Virus record (IMG/VR): IMGVR_UViG_3300027759_003534
Coordinates: 118,567 to 182,566 of that record
Strand: one strand, 5' to 3'
Source of the DNA: a virus
DNA length: 64,000 nt
Shown: positions 41,409 to 48,559 of the stretch, in pieces
How the letters are laid out: every line of letters begins with the position of its first letter
Position numbering within the stretch: the first letter of the stretch is position 1
The notes under the pieces: generated by a model
Databases searched by the model: none
What the model was told of the DNA's origin: nothing
Seen by the model: only the letters and a program-made list of their open reading frames with translations
Translations under genes and position numbers: made by a program

Positions 41409-42020
41409 TTACATTGTTACTTGTGTGGTACCATTACCGTTTTGAAAACCTATTACACCACCTTCTGCTTCGATCCGTTTAATTACATCTTCGAACAGTA
41501 TTGGAGCAAAATCAGTTTGCTCAACACAAACACAGTGGTAGCGCACATCGTTCTCATCACTGTAAAGAAGTTCTCCGGTCTTGACGTTTACTCCACGAAT
41601 TTTCTTTACGCGATTTGCGTGAGTATGTCCGTGAATATTGACTCCAAAACGTCCTAAGCTTTCTGGGTGAACCGGAATGTGACTAAGTATCATTCCGTTC
41701 ATAACATGGTATCCACGTAGACTTCTAAAGTAAGGAGTGTAGTCCTCGTCTTTAAAGATATCATGGTTGCCACGTATAAGAACTTTGTCACCGTTGAGCC
41801 TGTTCAAGATAGGCAAAGCCCGGCGGTTGATAACCACATCACCCAAGTGATACACTTTGTCATTAGGGCGAACACGGTTGTTCCACGCTTCGACCATAAA
41901 CTCGTCCATTTCTTCCGGAGTGTCAAATGGACGCAACTTGGTTACACCATCATTACGGGTGAAGTGGCACACACCTTTGTGACCAAAGTGAGTATCGCTT
42001 ACTAAAAATACACTAGGCAT
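41409..42020 (-). CDS. Calcineurin-like metallophosphoesterase
   Basis: The 203-aa protein has the five metal motifs: SDTHFGH at the start, HLGDVV near residue 58, RGNHD near residue 81, SHIPVH near residue 112 and NIHGHTH near residue 127. The substrate may be a nucleotide, RNA end or phosphoprotein. The ATG at 42020 has a perfect AAAGGAGG site; the longer frame from 42071 runs into a tRNA gene. It sits between tRNA genes, so it might act on RNA ends, but this is only positional. Confidence 0.88.
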   Translation of the reverse strand: MPSVFLVSDTHFGHKGVCHFTRNDGVTKLRPFDTPEEMDEFMVEAWNNRVRPNDKVYHLGDVVINRRALPILNRLNGDKVLIRGNHDIFKDEDYTPYFRSLRGYHVMNGMILSHIPVHPESLGRFGVNIHGHTHANRVKKIRGVNVKTGELLYSDENDVRYHCVCVEQTDFAPILFEDVIKRIEAEGGVIGFQNGNGTTQVTM

Positions 42021-42045
42021 ATGTGCCTCCTTTCTTTGTGATTGG

Positions 42046-42116
42046 CGCCGGTCTAAGGAATCGAACCTCAATTAACGGTTTTGGAGACCGCTGTAATGCC
42101 ATTATACCAGACCGAC
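42046..42116 (-). tRNA. tRNA-Trp (CCA)
   Basis: Acceptor GTCGGTC/GACCGGC, anticodon stem GCGGT/ACCGT with loop CTCCAAA, and T-arm TGAGG-TTCGATT-CCTTA. Discriminator G, with CCA encoded at 42045-42043. It lies 1 bp from the CCA of tRNA-Cys, so the two are cut from one transcript. Confidence 0.92.
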
Positions 42117-42120
42117 CTGG

Positions 42121-42195
42121 AGGTGAAGGTTGGATTCGAACCAACGATTGTAGAGATTTGCAGTCACTTGCCTTGGACCACTCGGCCACTTCACC
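42121..42195 (-). tRNA. tRNA-Cys (GCA)
   Basis: Acceptor GGTGAAG/CTTCACC, D-stem GCC/GGC, anticodon loop CTGCAAA, T-arm GTTGG-TTCGAAT-CCAAC. Discriminator T, the cysteine identity base, and CCA encoded at 42120-42118. One T-T mismatch is present in the anticodon stem. Confidence 0.92.
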
Positions 42196-42203
42196 ATAAT
42201 ACA

Positions 42204-42377
42204 TTAATCTTTAACTTTAAAATATAGCGGACTTTGGTCACGAGCCTGAATCATGTCTGCAGCCCTACGAATCTTATCTTGAAACAGTTTGGTCTTGAGT
42301 TCTTCACTCAGTGTTAAATTACTAAATTCCCAAGCCTGTCTCACAATACGATCGTTTAATTTTGTAAAATCTGTCAT
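42204..42377 (-). CDS. 57-aa small protein with attenuated leader
   Basis: It starts MTDFTKLNDRIVRQAWEFS and ends SPLYFKVKD, charged and helical. The ATG at 42377 follows a GAGGAAAGG site; the frame extends to 42509 but that part covers a terminator and is unlikely to be coding. It lies upstream of the tRNA-Cys/Trp pair and may be co-transcribed with it. Function unknown. Confidence 0.6.
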   Translation of the reverse strand: MTDFTKLNDRIVRQAWEFSNLTLSEELKTKLFQDKIRRAADMIQARDQSPLYFKVKD

Positions 42378-42394
42378 GTTATCCTTTCCTCTAA

Positions 42395-42464
42395 ATAAAA
42401 AACCCCGGAGTGTTAAGTCCAGGGTTCTTAAATACGATTTAAAACTTATTCTATTCAGAACCCC
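42395..42464 (-). terminator. Leader terminator with competing antiterminator stem
   Basis: Reading the minus strand, AACCCTGG (42426-42419) pairs with CCGGGGTT (42408-42401), an 8-bp stem followed by six T, a good intrinsic terminator 18 bp before the ATG at 42377. The same AGAACCC (42428-42422) can instead pair perfectly with GGGTTCT (42463-42457) upstream. The two folds exclude each other, as in attenuators and riboswitch expression platforms. Confidence 0.7.
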
Positions 42465-42562
42465 TTGCACCATCTTCGCAGACCACTGGCCACAGATTGG
42501 ATTGCCCAATAATGAGTAGGGTTGACAAAGAAAGATGCAAGTTATTATTCATCATAGCAAGT

Positions 42563-42591
42563 ATTATACAAGGGTATTTATACTTTGTCAA
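42563..42591 (-). promoter_or_regulatory. Consensus sigma-70 promoter driving a 180-nt leader
   Basis: On the minus strand TTGACA (42591-42586), a 17-bp spacer and TATAAT (42568-42563). Transcription would begin near 42556 and meet the leader terminator about 155 nt later. The interval contains no convincing gene. Confidence 0.85.
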
Positions 42592-42614
42592 CCAGTATAG
42601 TACATAAATATTCC

Positions 42615-43640
42615 ATGCTTAAACTCCACGAAATTACTCGACTTCAAATTGAACTTACTACTCGTTGTAACTCTCGATGCCCCATGTGCATGCGTAATTA
42701 TCGGGGGCTTGAGTACAATAGCGGATATCCAATAACTGAGTTGTCTTTAGAAGATATTAAAAAAATATTGAAACCAGATTTTTTAAAGCAAATCGACCAT
42801 GTGTTGTTTAATGGTAATTTGGGAGATTTTGGACTGGCCAAAGACGGAATTGAGATTGTTCGGTACCTAGTTGATAATAACTGTAATGTTAATATTTACA
42901 CCAATGGTAGCATGAGAACTCCAGATTGGTGGGCACGGTTAGCACTGCCAGGAGTCAAAGTGGGATTTGCATTGGATGGCTTAGCAGACACGCACTCTCT
43001 CTATCGTCAGGATACGGATTGGAATACGGTAATTAAAAATGCTACAGCATTTATTGCCGCCGGCGGCACTGCAATTTGGAGATTTATTCCATTTACCCAT
43101 AATCAACATCAAGAAAAAGAGTGTAGAGAATTGGCCAAAGAATTAGGATTTAAATATTTTGATAACATTAGTGATGGAAGAAACAATGGACCAGTTTATA
43201 GTCGTACTGGGGATTTTAGTCATTGGCTTGGTGAACCATGGCCCAACACTGCTATAGAGCCTGATATTATCTCCATGATACAAAGTCATATCACTTGGTT
43301 TGATGCAAAAACATTTAAATCATCAAAAGACATCACTCCACTGAATATTGGGTGTAATCATAAACGAAATCAAGAATTATATATTGCTGCAAATGGAGAA
43401 ATATATCCATGTTGTTATCTTGGCTATTATCCAAAGACCATGCACCACGCAGGCAATGAACAATTAAAACTTTTAGTGCAAGGAAATAATGCCTTGGAAT
43501 CGTCATTGGAAGATTGTATTAAATGGTTTGATAGTGTTGAACACACATGGGATATGCCAAGCATTGCAGAAGGCAGATTGTATACTTGTGTAAATACTTG
43601 CGGATCGTGGAAACCTCCTGTAAACAAACAAACACTATGA
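42615..43640 (+). CDS. Radical SAM/SPASM protein
   Basis: The 341-aa protein has the cluster motif CNSRCPMC near residue 17 at the N-terminus, in the classical position, unlike the class A and B proteins. FNGNLGDF stands at the SAM-binding GGEP position near residue 73. The C-terminal half has NIGCNHKRNQELYIAANGE then YPCCYLGYYP near residue 265, and a late C-V-N-T-C, a SPASM-like auxiliary-cluster domain. It resembles peptide-modifying maturases. The ATG at 42615 is used since the frame's earlier TTG has no support. Its stop overlaps the next radical SAM gene by ATGA. Confidence 0.85.
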   Translation: MLKLHEITRLQIELTTRCNSRCPMCMRNYRGLEYNSGYPITELSLEDIKKILKPDFLKQIDHVLFNGNLGDFGLAKDGIEIVRYLVDNNCNVNIYTNGSMRTPDWWARLALPGVKVGFALDGLADTHSLYRQDTDWNTVIKNATAFIAAGGTAIWRFIPFTHNQHQEKECRELAKELGFKYFDNISDGRNNGPVYSRTGDFSHWLGEPWPNTAIEPDIISMIQSHITWFDAKTFKSSKDITPLNIGCNHKRNQELYIAANGEIYPCCYLGYYPKTMHHAGNEQLKLLVQGNNALESSLEDCIKWFDSVEHTWDMPSIAEGRLYTCVNTCGSWKPPVNKQTL

Positions 43641-44515
43641 CACAACGAATAATCATTAATAAACTAGAATTTTATATCACAAATGTATGTAATTTAACCT
43701 GCTCCGGTTGCAATAGATACAATAATTATAAATTTGCTGGATGGGAAAAATGGGAAGATTACGAACCAATTTTTAAAAAGTGGGCGGAAAAAATTGATAT
43801 TATTAAGCCAGTGGTTCTTGGCGGAGAACCACTACTCAATCCTTCAATCACTAAATGGATTGAAGGAATACGTCTCTTGTGGCCAGATCACTATGCACCA
43901 CAAATACAATCAAACGGTACCAGGATTGATTTAGTTCCAGGATTGTACGACTCGTGCAAGGCAATCGGGGCTTGGATAGGAATTAGTTTACATTCGCTTG
44001 ATGATCGAGATGCAATTTTTACTCGTATTAGAAATTATCTGGTGCATCCTATAAAAGAAACTAACGATTTAAATTCACCCATTGGGTCTACATTTCAATT
44101 TATTGATGCTAATAGAGTTGAAGTTCATGTATGGATTAGTGATCACTTTAATCAAAGCAACATTATAGAAGGTCCTAACGGTGAATTTAAATTATATAAT
44201 AGTGATCCATTAAAAGCACACAGCAATTGTGGGTTTGTACAGTGGAAAAATTATCATTTCATTGATGGAAAAATTCATAAATGTGGACCGGCACCGTTAA
44301 TGCAACAGTTTGATCAACAGTATCCATTTGATGTATCGGATGAAGACAGAGCACTGATACATAGTTATCGTGGGTTGAGTATAGATGAATTTGATGAACG
44401 CGGTGAAGAATTTTTCCGTACACTAGATGACCCTATTCCGCAATGTAAATTTTGCCCCGAGTCATACGAATACAAAAAAATACAATTTTCAAATCTAAAA
44501 CCTAACAAGGTTTAA
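43637..44515 (+). CDS. Radical SAM protein
   Basis: The 292-aa protein has CNLTCSGC near residue 17 and VVLGGEPLL near residue 58. The C-terminal part carries scattered cysteines (SNCGFVQWKNYHF, HKCGPAPLM, CKFCPE) that may bind a second cluster. Starting at 43637 gives an ATGA overlap with the preceding radical SAM gene, so the two form a two-gene plus-strand operon closed by a strong terminator. The pair may act jointly on one substrate. Confidence 0.82.
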   Translation: MTQRIIINKLEFYITNVCNLTCSGCNRYNNYKFAGWEKWEDYEPIFKKWAEKIDIIKPVVLGGEPLLNPSITKWIEGIRLLWPDHYAPQIQSNGTRIDLVPGLYDSCKAIGAWIGISLHSLDDRDAIFTRIRNYLVHPIKETNDLNSPIGSTFQFIDANRVEVHVWISDHFNQSNIIEGPNGEFKLYNSDPLKAHSNCGFVQWKNYHFIDGKIHKCGPAPLMQQFDQQYPFDVSDEDRALIHSYRGLSIDEFDERGEEFFRTLDDPIPQCKFCPESYEYKKIQFSNLKPNKV

Positions 44516-44520
44516 TCAAT

Positions 44521-44547
44521 AAAAAAAGCCTCCTTAGGAGGCTTTTT
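44521..44547. terminator. Bidirectional terminator between convergent genes
   Basis: AAAAAAGCCTCC, a TTA loop and GGAGGCTTTTTT form a perfect stem with A and T tracts on both sides. It ends the radical SAM pair from the left and the outer-membrane gene from the right. Confidence 0.92.
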
Positions 44548-44566
44548 TGTGAACTCTAATTAACTA

Positions 44567-45019
44567 TTAGAATGAGTACTTGACACCGGCAGTTACAATG
44601 TTACCATCGTATGCTTTAGTAATGTTGTTACCTTTTTGATATGCATAATCAGCAACTAAATTAACTTTAGATGTAACTGGGTATGCAATACCGGCACCTA
44701 TAAAACCAGCACCGCCATTGGATGCTTTTGCACTTTGTGGATCGACAAAAGCAACGCCTGCACGAACATTAGTTTGTACTGGACCTAATTTAATTACATC
44801 ATAGCTGGCACTAGCAGTGTAACGATTTACATCGGTACGCTGAGTTGTGCTACGATCGGCTGTGGCTTGAACACCAATTTTTCCAAAAGACTGTCCAACT
44901 GAAATACCAACCAGATTGTTTTCGGAACCCATATTGCGACCACCATACACACCAACATCAGCGGCGCTTGCAACCCCGGCGGCTACAGTTAATGCTACTG
45001 TTAAGATTACTTTTTTCAT
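44567..45019 (-). CDS. Small outer-membrane beta-barrel protein
   Basis: The 150-aa protein begins with a signal peptide (MKKVILTVALTVAAGVASA, cut before ADVGVYG) and consists of alternating beta strands (VGVYGGRNMGSENN, VGISVGQSFGKIGV, TASASYDVIKLG). It ends AGVKYSF, with the C-terminal Phe used by the BAM complex. AAAGGAAA precedes the ATG. Eight-stranded OmpA/opacity-like barrels have this size. It could alter the infected cell's surface, for example blocking superinfection, but that is inference. Confidence 0.85.
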   Translation of the reverse strand: MKKVILTVALTVAAGVASAADVGVYGGRNMGSENNLVGISVGQSFGKIGVQATADRSTTQRTDVNRYTASASYDVIKLGPVQTNVRAGVAFVDPQSAKASNGGAGFIGAGIAYPVTSKVNLVADYAYQKGNNITKAYDGNIVTAGVKYSF

Positions 45020-45043
45020 TCTAATATTTCCTTTTAAAAGAAA

Positions 45044-45061
45044 GTTCACTGATCTGTGAAC
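45044..45061 (-). promoter_or_regulatory. Palindrome in the leader of the outer-membrane gene
   Basis: GTTCAC-TGATCT-GTGAAC is a perfect 6-bp inverted repeat, 25 bp upstream of the ATG at 45019. It may be an operator or leader hairpin. I see no consensus -35/-10 pair beside it. Confidence 0.4.
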
Positions 45062-45145
45062 CTAGACAAATATTTAGTGGTTACTACTAGTGGTTAGCAA
45101 TTTTTGCAGACTTTCTTGGTACTTTTAGGAGTTAGCAACGCATAA

Positions 45146-45168
45146 AAAGAAACCCGCCGAAGCGGGTT
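45146..45168 (-). terminator. Terminator of the tmRNA gene
   Basis: On the minus strand AACCCGC-TTCG-GCGGGTT followed by TCTTTTT, a stable tetraloop hairpin just after the tmRNA coding piece. Confidence 0.92.
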
Positions 45169-45178
45169 CTACTATTTT

Positions 45179-45490
45179 CTGTTACGAGGGATAATTCCCC
45201 TAAGCAGTGATTAAACTGCTAATGGTTGGCGTTGTGCTGTGCGAGCAGAGAATTTAACATTCTTACCAGTTACAGTTACTTCGCCTTTAGATGCGTTTGC
45301 ATTTAAAGTTTTTGTGTCTTCGACTGAGTAGTCCCAATCCTAACGGCTTCTACATTGCCGATCCTCCAGTAGCCCTTTAGCGCCAATCGATTCTAATTCA
45401 TCCCCACCGCAGAATACTATCTAATACTCTCCGGTGGAGATGTCGGGAGTTGCACCCGAGTCTTGATCGCCATACTTCTACCTTCAACGA
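45179..45490 (-). ncRNA. ssrA: Circularly permuted two-piece tmRNA
   Basis: tmRNA rescues stalled ribosomes by adding a degradation tag. Here the parts are in swapped order. First comes the acceptor piece (about 45490-45433) with T-arm TCGGG-TGCAACT-CCCGA, then CATCTCC-A-CC. A short intervening loop follows (45432-45406), then the coding piece starting at 45405 with GGGGATGAATTAGAATCGA. GGGGATG pairs with CATCTCC to rebuild the acceptor stem. A tag frame from GCAAACGCA (45300) runs 29 codons to TAA at 45211, ending QRQPLAV; the tail TTAGCAGTTTAATCACTGCT closely matches the end of known tag regions. Promoter and terminator flank it. The T-loop has G instead of T at position 55. Confidence 0.85.
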
Positions 45491-45498
45491 ATTCTTTA

Positions 45499-45527
45499 AT
45501 TATACCCTTTAACATTCTTACCGTCAA
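45499..45527 (-). promoter_or_regulatory. Promoter of the tmRNA gene
   Basis: On the minus strand TTGACG (45527-45522), a 17-bp spacer and TATAAT (45504-45499). Transcription would start near 45492, just before the acceptor piece. The spacer contains a 15-bp copy of a sequence in the tag region. Confidence 0.85.
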
Positions 45528-45601
45528 TCTTAGGATTACCTTTTGCGTGAACATCTTGAAACTTATTACGATCACGCCCATATTGAGTATTTAGTATAAC
45601 A

Positions 45602-46000
45602 CTATGTTTGATAGTTGTCAAGAAACTTTTGTAAATTGCCGTACAAGTTAACCAACATGGCTTCTTTACTGCCAAAAAATATCACACTAACCGGTACACC
45701 TTTTTTAATCACAATATAGTAAGGCAATTCCAGTTGTCGATCTAAGGCAATTACAGTGCGTAGATTAAATTCGTGTGCATCTTCGATACGGAATTCGTAT
45801 TGTGCAAGATCAAGATAGTCAACAAAGATTATGTACCCTAGAGTGGTCAATCTAAGACCTCCGGTACTGCGTAAGTTGTACCACCATGCGCTGAATGCTG
45901 AGGCCGGGCTCATGCGTTGAGCCTCGGGTAATAGGCCTACAAGTTCTTGAGTAAGTTTCTTTTTATCGCGCACATTATGGATATATCTGATCACCAGCAC
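45602..46000 (-). CDS. Conserved T4-like phage protein, unknown function
   Basis: The 132-aa protein contains MSPASAFSAWWYNLRSTGGL then RLTTLGY and a YYIVIKKGVPVSVIFFGSKE segment, a pattern I associate with a protein common in cyanophages and pelagiphages. The start is uncertain: the ATG at 46000 lies 26 bp inside the upstream gene, and a GTG at 45973 follows its stop. Function unknown. Confidence 0.65.
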   Translation of the reverse strand: MLVIRYIHNVRDKKKLTQELVGLLPEAQRMSPASAFSAWWYNLRSTGGLRLTTLGYIIFVDYLDLAQYEFRIEDAHEFNLRTVIALDRQLELPYYIVIKKGVPVSVIFFGSKEAMLVNLYGNLQKFLDNYQT

Positions 46001-46262
46001 GTAGTAACACTACTGTGAACTTGTCAGTTTTAAATTGTGTGTTGAGCTTACGGGCTAAGTTTTTAGCATGCCCAGGATTACTGAATGAAACTTTTTTATA
46101 CTTGGGGCCAGGATATTGCACCAACATGTTTGATGTTTTTAAATTGATAGGTTTGGATTCAAAAAACACAGCCCATACACCTTCGCTGGCCAAAACTTGT
46201 TCGGTCTTGTAGGTAGATTTGTTAGTGTGTTCGATTAATACGCTGGGTTTTGGTCGGCTCAT
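45975..46262 (-). CDS. Conserved T4-like phage protein, unknown function
   Basis: The 95-aa protein has GVWAVFFESKPINL, VQYPGPKYKKVSFSNPGHA and a basic middle. The Y-P-G-P-K-Y-K-K-V-S-F segment is, from memory, conserved in marine T4-like phages. An AGGAA site and a GATAAATA box (46290-46283) precede it. Confidence 0.65.
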   Translation of the reverse strand: MSRPKPSVLIEHTNKSTYKTEQVLASEGVWAVFFESKPINLKTSNMLVQYPGPKYKKVSFSNPGHAKNLARKLNTQFKTDKFTVVLLRAGDQIYP

Positions 46263-46282
46263 AGCATTATATTCCTATGTTT

Positions 46283-46290
46283 TATTTATC
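46283..46290 (-). promoter_or_regulatory. Late-promoter-like GATAAATA box
   Basis: GATAAATA on the minus strand, one mismatch from TATAAATA, 20 bp before the ATG at 46262 with an AGGAA site in between, so this message would have a normal short leader. Confidence 0.4.
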
Positions 46291-46307
46291 TAGAAATATA
46301 GGTATAT

Positions 46308-46517
46308 TTAGAATGAGCCGCCACCTACTTGCACTGTTATTACTTCTTCTGTTTGTGGTTTACTAACCTGTTCACGTAGATCGTGCAGTTCTAACAGTAG
46401 TCTAGTGATATCAGCATGCATATCTTTGGCCTCAGCTAGAGTCATAATAAAGTCCTTTGACCCACGAGCTTCGTGTCCACGCACTCGATCAACAAACTTT
46501 TGTAAGTGTAGGCTCAT
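46308..46517 (-). CDS. 69-aa conserved phage protein
   Basis: It starts MSLHLQKFVDRVRGHEARG and continues with a helical MTLAEAKDMHADITRLLLEL segment, probably a coiled coil. The ATG at 46517 gives an ATGA overlap with the MazG gene. Similar short proteins occur in T4-like cyanophages, from memory. Function unknown. Confidence 0.65.
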   Translation of the reverse strand: MSLHLQKFVDRVRGHEARGSKDFIMTLAEAKDMHADITRLLLELHDLREQVSKPQTEEVITVQVGGGSF

Positions 46518-46888
46518 TCGGGAAGTCGTGCAAATGGTTCTAGATTGGGAGGAGTCCACCCCTCGGGTTTAAGAATTTTTCCATCGCCACGCTTGCGAAT
46601 CTTGCCAGTGACAGGATCAATCTTGGCAAAGTTAGTACGCATTACTTCCTTCCATGCAGCTTCTCCATCGAAGCCGGCGCTGTGGATGGCTCCAATTGTA
46701 ACCACAAGAATATCAATCAAGGCATCAAGATCGTCTGTGCGGGTTTTTGAGTCTTCTAACTCTTGAACTTCTTCTTTAATTAAATTTAAGTATAGTGCGT
46801 ATTGATCAACGTTTTCAGTAGCTACAGATTGTCCGCATAGTTGCATAAATCGTGCTTGGTCTAAAAATGGATTTGTCATTTCAGTCAT
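46514..46888 (-). CDS. MazG-like nucleotide pyrophosphohydrolase
   Basis: The 124-aa all-alpha protein has KEEVQELEDS near residue 37 and DALIDILVVTIGAI near residue 54, the E-E-x-x-E...E/D-x-x-D metal-binding set of MazG-type NTP pyrophosphatases. The tail (TGKIRKRGDGKILKPEGW) matches phage MazG-like proteins. It could lower ppGpp or abnormal NTPs in the infected cell. Starts at 46888 or 46879 both fit. Confidence 0.8.
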   Translation of the reverse strand: MTEMTNPFLDQARFMQLCGQSVATENVDQYALYLNLIKEEVQELEDSKTRTDDLDALIDILVVTIGAIHSAGFDGEAAWKEVMRTNFAKIDPVTGKIRKRGDGKILKPEGWTPPNLEPFARLPE

Positions 46889-47333
46889 TAGTATCAGCTT
46901 CCTCTTGAGTATAAAATGGCCCTTGATAAGGATATCTCTGTAGTGTAATTAACTTGGGTGCAAGTATCTCTTTCCATTTGCGACCCTTTTTGACATTATA
47001 CCAACCAGCGGCAAACCAACTTTTGCTTTTGCTAGTTTTGGTATACACAGGCAATTGTTGTGCAACATTCCACATGGGATTGTACACTCGACCTGTGACA
47101 GCGTAGCCGTAGATCTGATCTATGTTTGTTTTGGGCTTGACAATTTTAGTCGCCGGTTCAAATTCAATATTTGCAGTTCGAGCTGCTAATTTGATTGTTT
47201 TAAATTGTACAATCTGATCATTGATCTTGACTTGGTATCCGCCAGCACAGGCTTCCACATTGCCGACCTTGCGATCGTTTTCTTTCAAAATCCAATACTG
47301 TTTATCTACCACCGGCAGTGCTATTAAGCTCAT
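46881..47333 (-). CDS. Conserved T4-like phage protein, unknown function
   Basis: The 150-aa protein starts MSLIALPVVDKQYWILKEND with RKVGNVEA, then YQVKINDQIVQFKTIK, a beta-rich region I recall from marine T4-like phages. It is basic with no membrane segment. It overlaps the MazG gene by 8 bp and the small membrane protein by 4 bp. Confidence 0.65.
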   Translation of the reverse strand: MSLIALPVVDKQYWILKENDRKVGNVEACAGGYQVKINDQIVQFKTIKLAARTANIEFEPATKIVKPKTNIDQIYGYAVTGRVYNPMWNVAQQLPVYTKTSKSKSWFAAGWYNVKKGRKWKEILAPKLITLQRYPYQGPFYTQEEADTND

Positions 47334-47530
47334 TTGTCTAACTCCCTTTTTCTACATTGTTCCTGAACTCTAAGAGGTATATCAGGATGCCAGCCACCTA
47401 TGAGTTGACTGCAATCGTATTTTACAACAACTACATTGCCTTTACTACCAGGCCAGAACGCTGATACCAATAACGCAAGTACAATAACACTACTAGATGC
47501 TACTGTAATCCAAAATAAATCTTTAGCCAT
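47330..47530 (-). CDS. 66-aa membrane-anchored protein
   Basis: An N-terminal transmembrane helix (LFWITVASSSVIVLALLVSAF) is followed by a small periplasmic part with two Cys (YDCSQLIGGWHPDIPLRV, QEQCRKRE). The C...P-D-I-P-x-x-V-x-x-x-C pattern recurs in T4-like phage mini-proteins, from memory. It overlaps the exonuclease gene by 8 bp. Confidence 0.65.
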   Translation of the reverse strand: MAKDLFWITVASSSVIVLALLVSAFWPGSKGNVVVVKYDCSQLIGGWHPDIPLRVQEQCRKRELDK

Positions 47531-48524
47531 TCAATACACCTTTATAGGTTTCGTTTAACCAACGTCCAAAACTGTCTGCACTTTCACTACACTTGTTCAA
47601 TTCATACTTGCCACAGAATTGCATAAATCGTACACCCACTTGTCCTATGTCTTTGTGACTAATCTGCTCGCGTATGGCGGCATCTACTGTTGCCTTAATT
47701 TCTTCAGGCTGTGCTGTTAAATCAATCAGCGTTCTGTTGCGTTCGTAGTCATCCAATACTCTATGCTCCGCACCATCTGGATCAGTCCATCGTTGCAACA
47801 TCATGTTGTTCCAGTTATAGCCTTTTCGATTCTTGTCTGAATACGCTTCCTGAAGGCCAACTTTGTTTTTAGTGCCTTTCGTCCGAACGCCAGGGAATGC
47901 CGAGAACACATTATCTGAGCTGTCACCGCGCATACACTTCTCGAAGAGAAGCCACTGCGGATCAGGAATTGTCTTAGGCTCTTTTGTTTTCTTGTCAATA
48001 ACTGGTTTACCTTTGGCATCAAAGATCCCTTCTATGGTGTGTAATTCATCTGTAATGCCATTGTATTGTGTTACATTGGGAGCAAGCAATTGTACAAAGT
48101 CGGTGTCGCTTGAAATTACCACATGTTGGTCTTGGGGATGTAAAGCAATCCAGCGAGCTATGATATCGTCACCTTCTGCGGTTGGACAACGTAGTACACT
48201 ACAGTTGGTCCTCTCACTCAAGTATTTAGTCAAATTGTCATAGGTTTCCCAGAACATTTTATCTTCTTCTTGCTCTGCCTCTGTTAGGGCTTGTCTAGCT
48301 ACAGCGCGATTAGCTTTATAAGGCTTATAGTGATCCTTGCGCCAACTGCGCCCTTCTAAGGCAAAAACCACATGATCCGCTTCAAATCTACGGGCCATTT
48401 TGTTGGCAGCCATCAGGGTAACGTGTAGTGCAAAGCCAACTTTTTCCCAAGTATCTGAGGCACGAAAAGCACCATGTCTGGCACGAAAGAATAAATTGGC
48501 AGTATCTATAAGTACATATTTCAT
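47523..48524 (-). CDS. 5'-3' exonuclease / RNase H-type (PIN-like) nuclease
   Basis: The 333-aa protein begins YVLIDTANLFFRAR and has EGDDIIARW near residue 115, VVISSDTDFVQLL near residue 134 and FEKCMRGDSSDNVF near residue 190, the acidic metal clusters of FEN-like nucleases. A helix-hairpin-helix-like region follows. In T4, the RNase H/5' nuclease removes RNA primers. A promoter lies directly upstream with its predicted start at the ATG. Confidence 0.9.
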   Translation of the reverse strand: MKYVLIDTANLFFRARHGAFRASDTWEKVGFALHVTLMAANKMARRFEADHVVFALEGRSWRKDHYKPYKANRAVARQALTEAEQEEDKMFWETYDNLTKYLSERTNCSVLRCPTAEGDDIIARWIALHPQDQHVVISSDTDFVQLLAPNVTQYNGITDELHTIEGIFDAKGKPVIDKKTKEPKTIPDPQWLLFEKCMRGDSSDNVFSAFPGVRTKGTKNKVGLQEAYSDKNRKGYNWNNMMLQRWTDPDGAEHRVLDDYERNRTLIDLTAQPEEIKATVDAAIREQISHKDIGQVGVRFMQFCGKYELNKCSESADSFGRWLNETYKGVLNG

Positions 48525-48530
48525 GCTATA

Positions 48531-48559
48531 AGTATAGCAAAAATAAATTTTTTAGTCAA
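48531..48559 (-). promoter_or_regulatory. Sigma-70-like promoter of the exonuclease gene
   Basis: On the minus strand TTGACT (48559-48554), a 17-bp spacer and TATACT (48536-48531). The -10 box ends 6 bp before the ATG at 48524, so the message would be leaderless or nearly so. Confidence 0.6.

Noticed and set aside
42013-42204. ORF of 63 codons on the minus strand across 42013-42204
   Set aside because: It lies across the tRNA-Trp and tRNA-Cys genes and encodes only their translated sequence.
42378-42509. N-terminal extension of the 57-aa gene up to 42509
   Set aside because: This part overlaps the leader terminator and antiterminator; the ATG at 42377 has a good ribosome binding site.
45170-45601. 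Pseudogene of a protein ending KFSARTAQRQPLAV
   Set aside because: The region contains a matched acceptor stem, T-arm, promoter and terminator in the order of a permuted tmRNA, which explains the short reading frame better.
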